Counted from the first letter of the stretch, positions 32,619 to 43,445 are shown. The stretch: 64,000 nt of DNA from Eubacterium barkeri (GCF_900107125.1 NZ_FNOU01000001.1:216340-280339); one strand, 5' to 3'. A program made the numbers and translations. Notes: a model not told the origin generated them from the sequence alone.

Positions 32619-35600
32619 ATGAATAAAAAAAATAGAGACAATAACGCTGGATTCACCCTGGTCGAAATCATCGTCACCCTTGTCATTCTGGCCATTGTGG
32701 CGGCCTTTACCGTGCCAGCCCTGGGGGGCTTTATTGAGGATGCCCACGCCCGGGACTGTCAGGCGAAGCGGACAGATTTAGCCAAGGCCTACACCACCCA
32801 GCTGGTGGATGATGGGGTGGCTAACCCGGGCAGTACCATTGACATCACGAATATGGAAACCGTCCTCCAAGCCAAAGGCGCAGTAGGGGGGGATGGCATT
32901 GAAACCGCAGCTTTGGACACCCAGTCGGATGATGCCGGGGTCATCACCTATGGACAATATACAGGCCTTTGTCCTGATGGCGGTGTTTACGCCATCAAGA
33001 CAAAGCCAGCTGCGGCTGGGGGCCAGGTCGTTTTTTATTTGGAGTGCAGTAAGCATGGTGTTGTTGATGTGTGTCAGGGTGCAGACGCATTAAGTGTGGT
33101 TAGTATCCGAATCACGAAGACACCCACAAAAACAATTTATAATAAAGGTGAAGAATTTACTGCGGCTGGTGGAGAAATCGAGGTGACCTTCAAGGATAAG
33201 GATGGCAAGCAGACCACCAAAACCATCACGATGACCAATGCCATGTGCTCAAAGCCAGATATGCAGCAGGTGGGGGATAACCAGAGTGTAACGGTGAGCT
33301 ATGGCGGGAAAACGGCCAGTTTTACCATCGATGTCAAAGAAAATATTCAACTGACTGCACTCAGCATTATAACACCACCAACGAAAACCACCTATTATGT
33401 TGGAGAAAGTTTCAATCCGGCAGGAATGGTGGTGACGGCGACCTACTCCGATGGAAGCCAAAAACCTGTGACGGATTATACCATCACGACACCAGATAAA
33501 AACGCAATGCAGAGTACAGGAACAAAAGATATTGGCGTCAGCTATACCGAAGGGAATATAACCAAAACGGCGACATGGCAGTCAATTACGGTTAAGCTGG
33601 TTCAGGTTCGCATCGTTGATGCCAATGGTGGTATGGTCAAAGAATATACGGATACTGTATCGGGGGACAGCACAGCCCTTAAGCAAGCGGTGAAGGACGT
33701 TAAGGATAATCAGACTATCCAGATTGTGGTAGCGGATTATCGGCTGAATCCCGATGTTCAAGTTAATCCGGCAGGGGGTGGCGATGAAGGGATTAGCATC
33801 AGTAAGAATGTGACGATTACGACCGCCCAGGATATCGTCGGGGGTCCGTCCCGAATTTATACGAATAGCCAGACTGCCAGTAATCTGTTCCAGGTTAAAG
33901 ATTCTAATGCGACATTGACCTTGGATAATATTGTGCTTGATGGTGGAAATACTGGCGAAAATTCGTCAGGGGCGACCTGTCGCGTGGCTTATGTGTCTAA
34001 GGGAAAGGTGGTTGTGACAGGGGCAACAATAAAAAACTTTACGCTTTCTAAAACAAACCTTTTTTATGGCGGCGCTTTTGCTTTAAAAACGGAAGGGGAA
34101 TTGAGTATCAAGGGAAGCACCATAGAGAACTGCACCATTAATTCCGCTGGTGGAACGGGGGAAATAATAAGCAATGGTGGTGCCATTGCAGCAGGTGGCA
34201 CCGCCTTGGTGACACTGGGTGAAGGAACGGTTATTAGAGGGTGCAGCGCCCAATATGGCGGAGCCTTATCGGTTGTCACAGAAACCAATAAATCATCGAC
34301 AACGCCTGTTACCTTAGATGGGGCTAAGATTGAAAACTGTACCGCTGTCAATCAAGGTGGTGCCATCAACTTGATTAGTAATAGTTCCCTAAACATAACG
34401 GGTACATCCATCACCAGCTGTTCCTCCCCCACTGGTGCCGTCTATGCCGGAGGCGCAAGTACGACCCTTGGCGGTACTGTGCAGATTACAGAAAACAGTC
34501 AACCGGTAGAGGGCGAGGACCCCAGTCCCTGCAACCTCTACCTGCCAGGGAATAAGAACCTGACCATTGCAGAAGGCGGTCTGACAGAGACGGCCAGTAT
34601 CGGAGTGACCATGGAGAATAAGACCCGAGAGGCCAATGGTCAACAATTTGCCACGGCTGCGGAAGAAAAGGCCCAAAATGTTAATACGCTTTATGCCGAC
34701 ACGAATGTACAAAAAGAGGCGAAAGATCAATACTATGGTTTTGAGGTTAATAATAAGCGTATTGTCTGGCGTAATGCGGCTTATGTTGCCGTTTGCCAGC
34801 TGCGTCATGGAGAAGATGTTATCCCCTTTGATGGTGATACGGCCATACAGGATGCCCTCACACAGGCAGTGGACGGTGATCGTATTGAAATGCTGGTACC
34901 AGAATATACAGTGAAAGCCCAGGTATCTTTTACAAAAAATATCACCTTGACGAAGGTTGAATCATTAGATTCAGTGACATTAACGAATGGTATAACAGGA
35001 ACAGAAGCCCTTTTCAAAGTATATACCACAGGTAAGACAATTACGATTAAGGACCTCACCCTTAAGGGAAATCCCCAAAACAAAGACAGCCGGGCACTCT
35101 TTCAAACGAGTGGTACAGTTATTTTCGAGAATGTAATCATGGATGGATTTGGGAATCAAAGTAACGTTAATAAAGGCGGTGCCATCTATTCGAAAAACAG
35201 TACACTAACGATTGAAAAAAGCGCGATTAAAAATTGTGAGGATAATTCGGACAAAGCGGCAGGCGGTGCCATTTATCTGGAAAAGACCAAGGCAACCCTT
35301 AGGGAATCAAGGATTGAGGGATGCACGGCTTCTGGAAGCGGTGGCTCCGGCGGGGCTGTATATTCTAAGGATGCTGTAGGTTCGCTCACCATTAGCGATT
35401 CGACCATATCTGGTTGTAGTGCGGTCCAATTCGGTGGGGGCATCACAACTTTTCAAACTCCACTGACGATAACAGAAAGCATCATTGACAATTGTGCCTG
35501 TACGGCTACGACATCCAGCAGTGGTAATTACACAGGCGGTGGTGCAATACGAATTGCGACGGTGACTCAGGCCAAAATCGAGAACTCAAAAATTTCGAAT

Positions 35601-37070
35601 TGTTTCGCGCTCTACGGTGGTGCCATCAGTGGTCGCGGTTCCACGATTACAATCGGTGGGTCGGATGCAGAGAAAGCCAATATTACAGGGTGCCATGGTC
35701 AGTATGGTGTATTAGACTGCGACAGCGGGACCCTGACCCTACAGGATAATCTGACCATTAGCGGGAATAATAATGACCAAACATGGGCCATCCTTACTCA
35801 TTCTGGCCAGGAAAAAGCAAAAGAAAACGCCACAATCAATATTGGAGACAATGTTAAAATCCAAAACAACATCATTGCTGGCAGTGAGACCACCGGTATC
35901 GTTGGTGGGGGAACCACGCCGCAGATTATTACGGTTTCGGGCAATGTGGAAATCAAAGGAAATCAAGTAACCCAAGGTGCTGGCGGCATTTATGTCAATG
36001 AAAAATCAACCCTTAATGTAACGGACAACGTCCAAATTACTAAAAACACCAGTGGTGCAGAGGGTTCAAAAAATGCCAGTAATGTATTTCTAAAGGGCAC
36101 AAAATATCTGAACGTCACCGCTGATCTTGGTACCAGCGCAAAAATCGGTGTCACAGCGGAGGACCGAATGAGTAATGGCCAGCAATTTGGGACACTGAAG
36201 ACAACGAGTACGACCGTTCCTGAGGGATGCTTTACGGCTGATACCGAAGGGTTGTACGGTGTTGCAGAAGGGACGAATATCAAATGGGCCAATAGTATTA
36301 AGTCCATTGCGTTTAAAAGTGATGGTAGTAAATATCTTTACCCCAAAACCGTGTATAAAACTGGGGAGGATTTCTCCACCGACGAAGGAAAGCTGACGGC
36401 GACCTATAGTGATGGTAAAACATATGATATTGACCTCAGCGCAGCCAGCTGCTCGGGGTATGATTTATCCAAGGCAGGGGCGCAGACGGTGGTGGTTACC
36501 TATAAGGGCGTCACGACGACCTATTCGATTATCGTCCAGGAGGCACCGCCAGAGGATGATAGTGCAAAGAAGTGTATTCAAAAGCTTGCGAATATGCTGT
36601 ATGGTGAAAACTATGGTCCTGTATATTGGAATGCTTGTACATTTTATAATGGATTATTTCACGGCAACAATCGTAATACTGGTGCGGTAATCAATTCGAA
36701 ACAAGGATCGTCCAGTGGTTGGTTCTCTGATAAATGCGTTTATGGCAACACCAACTCAATATTGGCAAGTGCCGCGGACATTTCGGATATCAATAGTCAA
36801 TACGTCTGGGCTGTGGTCCCCAATTCTAGGGATGGGGGATATGAGCCCAATGGCACGACATCCAACGCAGATGACTATGGCTACACCATTATCTGGTGTG
36901 AAACCAATGGTCTGACCGGAAGCAAGGCCATCCAATCCGGCAAAAGCTACAAAGTGATGGTTTATGATACCAAACAGGCGGGGTATAGAACCGGTCAGAT
37001 TACCGCAGCGAAAAGCTCGAATTTCACCTATCTGAATACAGCAACGCTTACTTTAACGGATGCAGAGTGA
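32619..37070 (+). CDS. Giant pilin-adhesin with Ig-like and beta-helix modules
   Basis: 1483 aa. A true prepilin N-terminus: leader to Gly11, then FTLVEIIVTLVILAIVAAFTV with Glu at +5 and a pilin head to about residue 150. Two bacterial Ig-like domains follow (about 157-244 and 245-328; YxxGExFxxxG and TxTYSDG patterns). Two long right-handed beta-helix modules (about 329-715 and 721-1220) are rich in GGAI and GCxA/NC repeats like polymorphic Pmp repeats; each starts with a DGDTALxxAL...GD-like stretch and ends with a NLYLPGNKNLT / NVFLKGTKYLN motif, so the module is duplicated. A third Ig-like domain (1226-1306) and a unique C-terminal domain (1314-1483) finish it. No sortase motif. Predicted pilus-tip adhesin. 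Confidence 0.82.
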   Translation: MNKKNRDNNAGFTLVEIIVTLVILAIVAAFTVPALGGFIEDAHARDCQAKRTDLAKAYTTQLVDDGVANPGSTIDITNMETVLQAKGAVGGDGIETAALDTQSDDAGVITYGQYTGLCPDGGVYAIKTKPAAAGGQVVFYLECSKHGVVDVCQGADALSVVSIRITKTPTKTIYNKGEEFTAAGGEIEVTFKDKDGKQTTKTITMTNAMCSKPDMQQVGDNQSVTVSYGGKTASFTIDVKENIQLTALSIITPPTKTTYYVGESFNPAGMVVTATYSDGSQKPVTDYTITTPDKNAMQSTGTKDIGVSYTEGNITKTATWQSITVKLVQVRIVDANGGMVKEYTDTVSGDSTALKQAVKDVKDNQTIQIVVADYRLNPDVQVNPAGGGDEGISISKNVTITTAQDIVGGPSRIYTNSQTASNLFQVKDSNATLTLDNIVLDGGNTGENSSGATCRVAYVSKGKVVVTGATIKNFTLSKTNLFYGGAFALKTEGELSIKGSTIENCTINSAGGTGEIISNGGAIAAGGTALVTLGEGTVIRGCSAQYGGALSVVTETNKSSTTPVTLDGAKIENCTAVNQGGAINLISNSSLNITGTSITSCSSPTGAVYAGGASTTLGGTVQITENSQPVEGEDPSPCNLYLPGNKNLTIAEGGLTETASIGVTMENKTREANGQQFATAAEEKAQNVNTLYADTNVQKEAKDQYYGFEVNNKRIVWRNAAYVAVCQLRHGEDVIPFDGDTAIQDALTQAVDGDRIEMLVPEYTVKAQVSFTKNITLTKVESLDSVTLTNGITGTEALFKVYTTGKTITIKDLTLKGNPQNKDSRALFQTSGTVIFENVIMDGFGNQSNVNKGGAIYSKNSTLTIEKSAIKNCEDNSDKAAGGAIYLEKTKATLRESRIEGCTASGSGGSGGAVYSKDAVGSLTISDSTISGCSAVQFGGGITTFQTPLTITESIIDNCACTATTSSSGNYTGGGAIRIATVTQAKIENSKISNCFALYGGAISGRGSTITIGGSDAEKANITGCHGQYGVLDCDSGTLTLQDNLTISGNNNDQTWAILTHSGQEKAKENATINIGDNVKIQNNIIAGSETTGIVGGGTTPQIITVSGNVEIKGNQVTQGAGGIYVNEKSTLNVTDNVQITKNTSGAEGSKNASNVFLKGTKYLNVTADLGTSAKIGVTAEDRMSNGQQFGTLKTTSTTVPEGCFTADTEGLYGVAEGTNIKWANSIKSIAFKSDGSKYLYPKTVYKTGEDFSTDEGKLTATYSDGKTYDIDLSAASCSGYDLSKAGAQTVVVTYKGVTTTYSIIVQEAPPEDDSAKKCIQKLANMLYGENYGPVYWNACTFYNGLFHGNNRNTGAVINSKQGSSSGWFSDKCVYGNTNSILASAADISDINSQYVWAVVPNSRDGGYEPNGTTSNADDYGYTIIWCETNGLTGSKAIQSGKSYKVMVYDTKQAGYRTGQITAAKSSNFTYLNTATLTLTDAE

Positions 37071-37084
37071 AAAGGATTAAGAAA

Positions 37085-37987
37085 ATGAAGTGTTTTGACA
37101 ATTGGGGAGAATATGAAGGGGCCAATGAAGGGAGCGGTCGGAGTGAAAAAATCTGGCTCACCCAAACAGAGAGTGGAAGAATCGGGCTGTTTAAGTTTAG
37201 AAAGTCAGAATTGACAAAGGAACATGTCTCAGAAAAACTAGCTCAGGAATTAGCTACAGCCGTTAAGCTGCCTTGTGCAGATATCGATTTGGGAAGACGC
37301 GATGGGCGCGAAGGCTGCATGAGCTACCTCATTAATAAAGGGGATGAAGAGCTTATCGAAGGAATCCGTCTGATTGGCCAAAAATATCCCTCTTTTAGAG
37401 CGGATCAGTTATTTGATAAGGATACTCAAAGCTATTATTCGTTAGGGATGATTTTGGAGGTGCTTGAAGATAAGTTCCTCCAAAGGGAGGCTTTGAGAAT
37501 GGTGATCTTTGATTTTCTGATTGGAAATAGTGATCGGCATCAAAGTAACTGGGCGTTATTGATTAACCGTGAAAAGGCACGCCGCTTTTGCCCGATTTAT
37601 GATAATGGTTCATCATTATGTGCTTATGTCACGGAAGAACAAATCGATTCGTATTTGGGAAATGATCGGGTGCGTTTTATTTCTCTGGTCGATTCTAAGT
37701 CAAGGAGTCGGATACGGATTGATTCTAACAAAAAGAAGGAACCAACCCATTTGGAGATGTTGGAACATATCCGACAGCACTATGTTTCGGATTGGTTGAT
37801 GCAATGGGTTGAGGAAAGTGTCATGGTTCTTTCTCCCCAGAAGATTAATAAGATTGTTTCAACCTTTGAAAAATCAGAGGTTAGTGAAAAACGAAAAGAA
37901 TTATTATGTCGATTTTTAAATACAAAAGTGGTATATTTAAAAAAGTGTTTGGGAAGGAGGATACAGAATGACAAAGATTCAGAATAA
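37085..37987 (+). CDS. HipA-like / CtkA-type protein kinase (catalytic domain only)
   Basis: 300 aa from the ATG at 37085 (AAAGGA 8 nt upstream); a GTG at 37067 overlapping the previous stop codon is the alternative. Contains a Gly/Ser-rich loop near residues 14-20, a conserved-type Lys37 (FKFRK), the catalytic segment FDFLIGNSDRHQSNW (Asp150, His152, Asn155) and the metal-binding IYDNGSS (Asp173), which mark HipA_C kinases. It lacks the N-terminal HipA subdomain; a matching segment appears in the next gene, which overlaps it by 20 nt. No HipB-type helix-turn-helix antitoxin is adjacent. Substrate unknown; family members phosphorylate tRNA synthetases or other cell proteins. Confidence 0.8.
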   Translation: MKCFDNWGEYEGANEGSGRSEKIWLTQTESGRIGLFKFRKSELTKEHVSEKLAQELATAVKLPCADIDLGRRDGREGCMSYLINKGDEELIEGIRLIGQKYPSFRADQLFDKDTQSYYSLGMILEVLEDKFLQREALRMVIFDFLIGNSDRHQSNWALLINREKARRFCPIYDNGSSLCAYVTEEQIDSYLGNDRVRFISLVDSKSRSRIRIDSNKKKEPTHLEMLEHIRQHYVSDWLMQWVEESVMVLSPQKINKIVSTFEKSEVSEKRKELLCRFLNTKVVYLKKCLGRRIQNDKDSE

Positions 37988-38669
37988 AGATTTTCTTTAT
38001 CTGGTATGGAAGGATGATGTAACCCGTCGGCAGTTCGTGGTTGGTCAGCTTATCCATAATGGGGGATATACCTTTAATTATGGTCTGGAGGTGGAAGCGG
38101 CTATAGAAGCAGGATTTGATCTGATGCTCCCCTTTGATGATGTTAAAAAGACGTATCACAGTGCTTTTCTGTTTCCTGCTTTTTCCAGTCGATTACCTGA
38201 CCGGAAACGGGTTGGAATTGAAGGGATTTTAAAGAAGTATAAATTAGACAGCTATGATGAGTATGAGCTTTTGAAGCGAAGTGGAGCAAAACTGCCAATC
38301 GATCAATTTCAATTCATTGATCCTATCTTTGCAGAACAGGAAAAGGATGGGGAGATTCAGCGATGTTTCTATGTTGCTGGACCTAGGTACTATTTAGGCT
38401 GTGATGGAGAGAATTGCGAGAAGGCCCTGCATTTAGCCCCCGGAGATTCCCTTTATCTGAAAAGCGAGCCGAAAAATCCCAAAGACCACAATGCAATTCA
38501 AATTCTAGATAGTGATGGAAACCGTATTGGATATTTGCCACGCTATTATTGTGAGGGGGTCAGCGTTCTTTTACAGAGCGGGTACGAGTATACGTGCATG
38601 GTCAAGGCCGTTAATACAGACAATCGATGTGATGAATGTATTTGGATTGTGCTGACGTTAAAACTTTAA
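37968..38669 (+). CDS. HIRAN-domain protein with HipA-N-like (HipS-like) N-terminus
   Basis: 233 aa, AAGGAGG 8 nt upstream, inside the end of the kinase gene. Residues about 5-115 resemble the N-terminal subdomain of HipA (GQLIHNGGYTFNY, FPAFSSRLPDRKR, ELLKRSGAKLPIDQFQF). Residues about 125-225 are a HIRAN domain (FYVAGPRYY, LYLKSEPKNPKDHNAIQI, GNRIGYLPRYYCEGV). HIRAN domains in helicases bind DNA ends; stand-alone bacterial versions are poorly understood. The pair looks like a HipA split in two, comparable to HipS/HipT, with HIRAN fused to the small part, and may be an effector-inhibitor pair. This is inference from domain order. Confidence 0.75.
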   Translation: MTKIQNKDFLYLVWKDDVTRRQFVVGQLIHNGGYTFNYGLEVEAAIEAGFDLMLPFDDVKKTYHSAFLFPAFSSRLPDRKRVGIEGILKKYKLDSYDEYELLKRSGAKLPIDQFQFIDPIFAEQEKDGEIQRCFYVAGPRYYLGCDGENCEKALHLAPGDSLYLKSEPKNPKDHNAIQILDSDGNRIGYLPRYYCEGVSVLLQSGYEYTCMVKAVNTDNRCDECIWIVLTLKL

Positions 38670-38692
38670 AAGTCGGAGAAGAGGCGTAGGGG

Positions 38693-39292
38693 ATGAAAAA
38701 ATTAATGAAAACTCGGGGCTTCACCCTCGTTGAAATCATCGTCGTCCTGGTGATCCTGGCCGTCATCGCCGCCTTCACCATACCGGCTATGCTGGGCTTC
38801 GTGGAGGATGCCCGGGGGAAGGCGGCCATTGCAGAAGCCCGGGAGGTGTATGTGGCGGCACAGGGGGCGGCGACAGAGCTCATTGGGACATTGGATAAGG
38901 TGCCGGTCAATGACAATACGAACGATGGTGCTTACACACAGCTCCGAAAAGACTTAGGCGCTAAAATTAAGGCATATGTCAAAGGTGATATACCCTTTTC
39001 CTTCGGGAGCTTAAAAGGCAATGCGAATAGCAATGTGTTAGATGTCAGTTTGGATAATGGAAATTTTAAGTATCCCTTTACGGATGAAACCTATCTTCCT
39101 CAGAAAAAGGGGTGTTGTCTGGTTTTAATCGGTGGGGCGGGGGAAACCCAGATTGGGGAACAGGTTAAGGTGCGTCTTGTGAGCTATGTAGACCAAACCG
39201 GAAAGTATCGCATTAATATCAAGGTGAATGATCAAAAAGGCGGGGCATCAGAAACCGTCGTCCAGAAAAAGATTGGGACTGCCTGGCAGTAG
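38693..39292 (+). CDS. Type IV pilin, second major-pilin candidate
   Basis: 199 aa. Leader to Gly9, then FTLVEIIVVLVILAVIAAFTI with Glu at +5, and VEDARGKAAIAEAREVYVAAQGA, nearly identical to the pilin at 16219 over 60 residues while the heads are unrelated. Two cysteines (GCCLV) lie in the head. Last gene of the pilus operon, 24 bp after the HIRAN gene; no hairpin was found directly after it. Confidence 0.9.
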   Translation: MKKLMKTRGFTLVEIIVVLVILAVIAAFTIPAMLGFVEDARGKAAIAEAREVYVAAQGAATELIGTLDKVPVNDNTNDGAYTQLRKDLGAKIKAYVKGDIPFSFGSLKGNANSNVLDVSLDNGNFKYPFTDETYLPQKKGCCLVLIGGAGETQIGEQVKVRLVSYVDQTGKYRINIKVNDQKGGASETVVQKKIGTAWQ

Positions 39293-39340
39293 TGTGACAA
39301 AACCGAAATCATCAAGCACCAAATTTAAATAATTTACCCC

Positions 39341-39368
39341 TTGCCTTTTTCAAAAAATCCGGTACAAT
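39341..39368 (+). promoter_or_regulatory. pyrG promoter
   Basis: TTGCCT (39341-39346), 16-bp spacer, TACAAT (39363-39368). Confidence 0.65.
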
Positions 39369-39391
39369 AAGAATAGAATATTGTTGCACGC

Positions 39392-39431
39392 ATCACTGCA
39401 AAAAAAAAACCACTTTTGCAGTGATTTTTTT
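39392..39431 (+). terminator. Attenuator in the pyrG leader
   Basis: ATCACTGCAAAA (39392-39403) pairs with TTTTGCAGTGAT (39414-39425), followed by seven T, all between the promoter and the pyrG start codon. In Firmicutes pyrG is controlled by transcription attenuation responsive to CTP. The classic GGG initial sequence for reiterative transcription is not obvious here, so the trigger may differ. Confidence 0.75.
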
Positions 39432-39438
39432 ATTTTAA

Positions 39439-41076
<1,638 letters not shown>

Positions 41077-41094
41077 AATGACCCGCCGCAGAGC

Positions 41095-41362
41095 TGTGGA
41101 TAACCACAGATCTGCGGCCTTATTTTTTCTCAAAAAATCCTTGACACAAAATATAGGTTGGAGGATTTTTGTGTGGATAAATTGAAATTATTTACAGGAT
41201 TTGGGGTAAGTTATCCACAGTTTTGTGGAAAATGTGGAATATAACAGTGGATAATGTGGATAACTCAGTGGAAAGTGTCGAAAATGTCGGTATTAAGCCA
41301 AAATAATTAAGGGGCGGCTGTGTATTATTAATGGAAAAAGTTATCCACAATCCTGTGGATAA
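41095..41362. other. Cluster of DnaA boxes (origin-like or DnaA-titration site)
   Basis: Six exact copies of the consensus TTATCCACA on either strand: 41095-41103 (-), 41172-41180 (-), 41211-41219 (+), 41255-41263 (-), 41341-41349 (+), 41354-41362 (-). One-mismatch copies occur at 41224-41232 and 41246-41254. All lie in a 416-bp intergenic region between pyrG and nadE with AT-rich patches (about 41300-41335). No dnaA, dnaN or rpmH gene is in the window. It could be a replication origin or a secondary DnaA reservoir. Confidence 0.85.
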
Positions 41363-41421
41363 TGGGGATTAAAAAGGACACCCTTGCAGGCAGATTATTT
41401 TGCGGTTATAATTGAAAATAT

Positions 41422-41438
41422 CCCATACTAGATATGGG
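41422..41438. promoter_or_regulatory. Short dyad upstream of nadE
   Basis: CCCATA-CTAGA-TATGGG, 55 bp before the nadE start. Could be an operator for an NAD-biosynthesis regulator; no match to a known consensus is claimed. Confidence 0.3.
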
Positions 41439-41492
41439 GATTTCAAAGAATTTACATGAAAAATGACCATTTTGATGGAAAAAGAGGTTGCG

Positions 41493-43445
41493 ATGAAACG
41501 ATTTGGATTTGTTAAGACGGCCTGTGCCGTTCCCCAGGTGGTGGTGGCGGATACGGTAGCCAATACGGATAAAATTCTGGAGCTGTGCCAGCAGGCTTGG
41601 AATGGGGGTGTAGGAATTGTTATTTTCCCGGAGCTGTGTTTGACGGGCTACACCTGCGGTGATTTATTTGCCCAGTCCCTCCTAATGGATGGGGTGGCCG
41701 AGGGCCTTGGGCGTATTGGTGCCTGGTCCCAGAATAAGGACATACTGATTATCCTGGGCGCACCCATTCCTGTGGATGGGGCAGTGTACAATGGGGCGGT
41801 GGCCTTTAACCAGGGGGAGCTGCTGGGGATGGTACCCAAGGTTTATGTTCCTAATTCCCATGAATTTTATGAGAAGCGGTGGTTTTCCTCGGGGGCGTCT
41901 CTAAAGCGCGAATGGGCCAGCTTTGCGGGATTTGATTTTCCAGTGGGGACGGATTTACTGTTTCGCAGTGAGGATTGGCCGGAGCTGGCTCTGGGAATCG
42001 AGGTATGCGAGGATTTGTGGGCGCCCATTCCACCCAGTGGAAAGCTGTCGGTGGCCGGGGCGGTGCTCATTGCCAATCCTTCGGCCAGCAATGAGCTCAT
42101 TGGTAAGGGGGAGTACCGCCAGGAGCTGGTGAAACAGCAATCCGCTCGCTGTAATGCGGGCTATCTGTACTGCTCCAGCGGAACCGGAGAATCCACCACG
42201 GATTTGGTTTTTGGTGGGGATGCCCTGGTGTATGAGAAGGGTACCTTACTGGCTAAGAGCACCCGATTCGCTTTTGAGGACCAGCTCGTTGTGGCGGATG
42301 TGGATGTGGAGGCTCTCCTCCATGACCGGAGAACCCAGTCCTCCTTTATGGATGGGGTGGCTTTTTATGGGGATGCCCCCCTGCGGGATGTGTTTTTTAC
42401 CATTCGCCATGGCTACAAGGTGGAGCGGTCCTTTAACCCATCTCCCTTTGTGCCTGCGGACGCTGAGCGCCGGCGGGTACGCTGTGGAGAAATTTTCAAC
42501 ATCCAGTCTATGGGTCTGGTGAGTCGCTTAAAGCATATCGGTGAGCCTCCCATGGTTCTGGGAATTTCCGGGGGATTAGACTCAACCCTGGCCCTTTTAG
42601 TGTGTGTGAATGCCTGTGATCGCATGGGGATTTCCCGGGACCGCATCCATGCCATTACGATGCCGGGCTTCGGGACCACGGATCGCACCTATGACAATGC
42701 TGTGTCTCTCATTAAAGGGCTGGGGGCCACTTTTCACGAAATCAGTATTAAGGATGCTTGTGTTAAACATCTGGAGGCCATTGGCCATGATTTGAGGGTT
42801 CATGATGTCACCTATGAGAATGCCCAGGCCCGGGAACGGACCCAAATTTTAATGGATGTGGCCAATGACCTGGGTGGGATTGTCGTAGGAACCGGAGATT
42901 TATCGGAGCTGGCCCTGGGCTGGGCAACCTATAATGGAGACCATATGTCCATGTATGGGGTGAATGCCGGCATTCCCAAGACCCTGGTGCGCTATTTGGT
43001 GAGCTATGTGGCGGATATGAATGGGGATGGGGCGATCCAAGAGATCTTGTACGATGTCCTGGATACTCCGGTGTCTCCGGAGCTGCTGCCCCCGGATGAG
43101 ACGGGGAAAATTGCCCAGAAGACAGAGGATTTGGTGGGGCCCTATGCCCTTCATGATTTCTTTTTATATCATGTGATGCGCAATGGCTTTGCTCCGGAGA
43201 AGATTTTCTTTATGGCCTGCCAGGCCTTTGATGGGGTCTATGGGGAGACGGTGATTTACAAGTGGCTGCGAAATTTCTACTGGCGGTTCTTCAGCCAGCA
43301 GTTTAAGCGCTCCTGTCTGCCCGACGGCCCCAAGGTGGGCTCGGTGGCTCTGTCCCCCAGAGGGGATTGGCGGATGCCCTCGGATGCTAAGGTGCGGCTG
43401 TGGATGGATGAAATGGACCGGATTGGAGAGTGTGTAGAGAAGTGA
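41493..43445 (+). CDS. nadE: Glutamine-dependent NAD+ synthetase
   Basis: 650 aa from the ATG at 41493 (AAAGAGG 5 nt upstream). N-terminal nitrilase-type glutaminase domain with Glu in FPELCLTGY, Lys in PKVYVPN and the nucleophile Cys in GIEVCEDLWAP. C-terminal ATP-pyrophosphatase domain with ISGGLDSTLALL, GTGDLSELALGW and the NGDHMSMYGVNAGIPKT loop. Converts deamido-NAD+ to NAD+ using glutamine. Length typical of the long two-domain form. The gene has no operon partner. Confidence 0.96.
   Translation: MKRFGFVKTACAVPQVVVADTVANTDKILELCQQAWNGGVGIVIFPELCLTGYTCGDLFAQSLLMDGVAEGLGRIGAWSQNKDILIILGAPIPVDGAVYNGAVAFNQGELLGMVPKVYVPNSHEFYEKRWFSSGASLKREWASFAGFDFPVGTDLLFRSEDWPELALGIEVCEDLWAPIPPSGKLSVAGAVLIANPSASNELIGKGEYRQELVKQQSARCNAGYLYCSSGTGESTTDLVFGGDALVYEKGTLLAKSTRFAFEDQLVVADVDVEALLHDRRTQSSFMDGVAFYGDAPLRDVFFTIRHGYKVERSFNPSPFVPADAERRRVRCGEIFNIQSMGLVSRLKHIGEPPMVLGISGGLDSTLALLVCVNACDRMGISRDRIHAITMPGFGTTDRTYDNAVSLIKGLGATFHEISIKDACVKHLEAIGHDLRVHDVTYENAQARERTQILMDVANDLGGIVVGTGDLSELALGWATYNGDHMSMYGVNAGIPKTLVRYLVSYVADMNGDGAIQEILYDVLDTPVSPELLPPDETGKIAQKTEDLVGPYALHDFFLYHVMRNGFAPEKIFFMACQAFDGVYGETVIYKWLRNFYWRFFSQQFKRSCLPDGPKVGSVALSPRGDWRMPSDAKVRLWMDEMDRIGECVEK

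Noticed and set aside
33600..36300. CRISPR-like or tandem DNA repeat in the giant pilin gene
   Set aside because: The repetition is at the protein level (beta-helix rungs); the DNA copies are diverged and irregularly spaced.
41095..41362. Reading the DnaA-box cluster definitely as oriC
   Set aside because: No dnaA/dnaN/rpmH nearby and the apparent skew change is at 16-17 kb, not here; kept as a candidate only.
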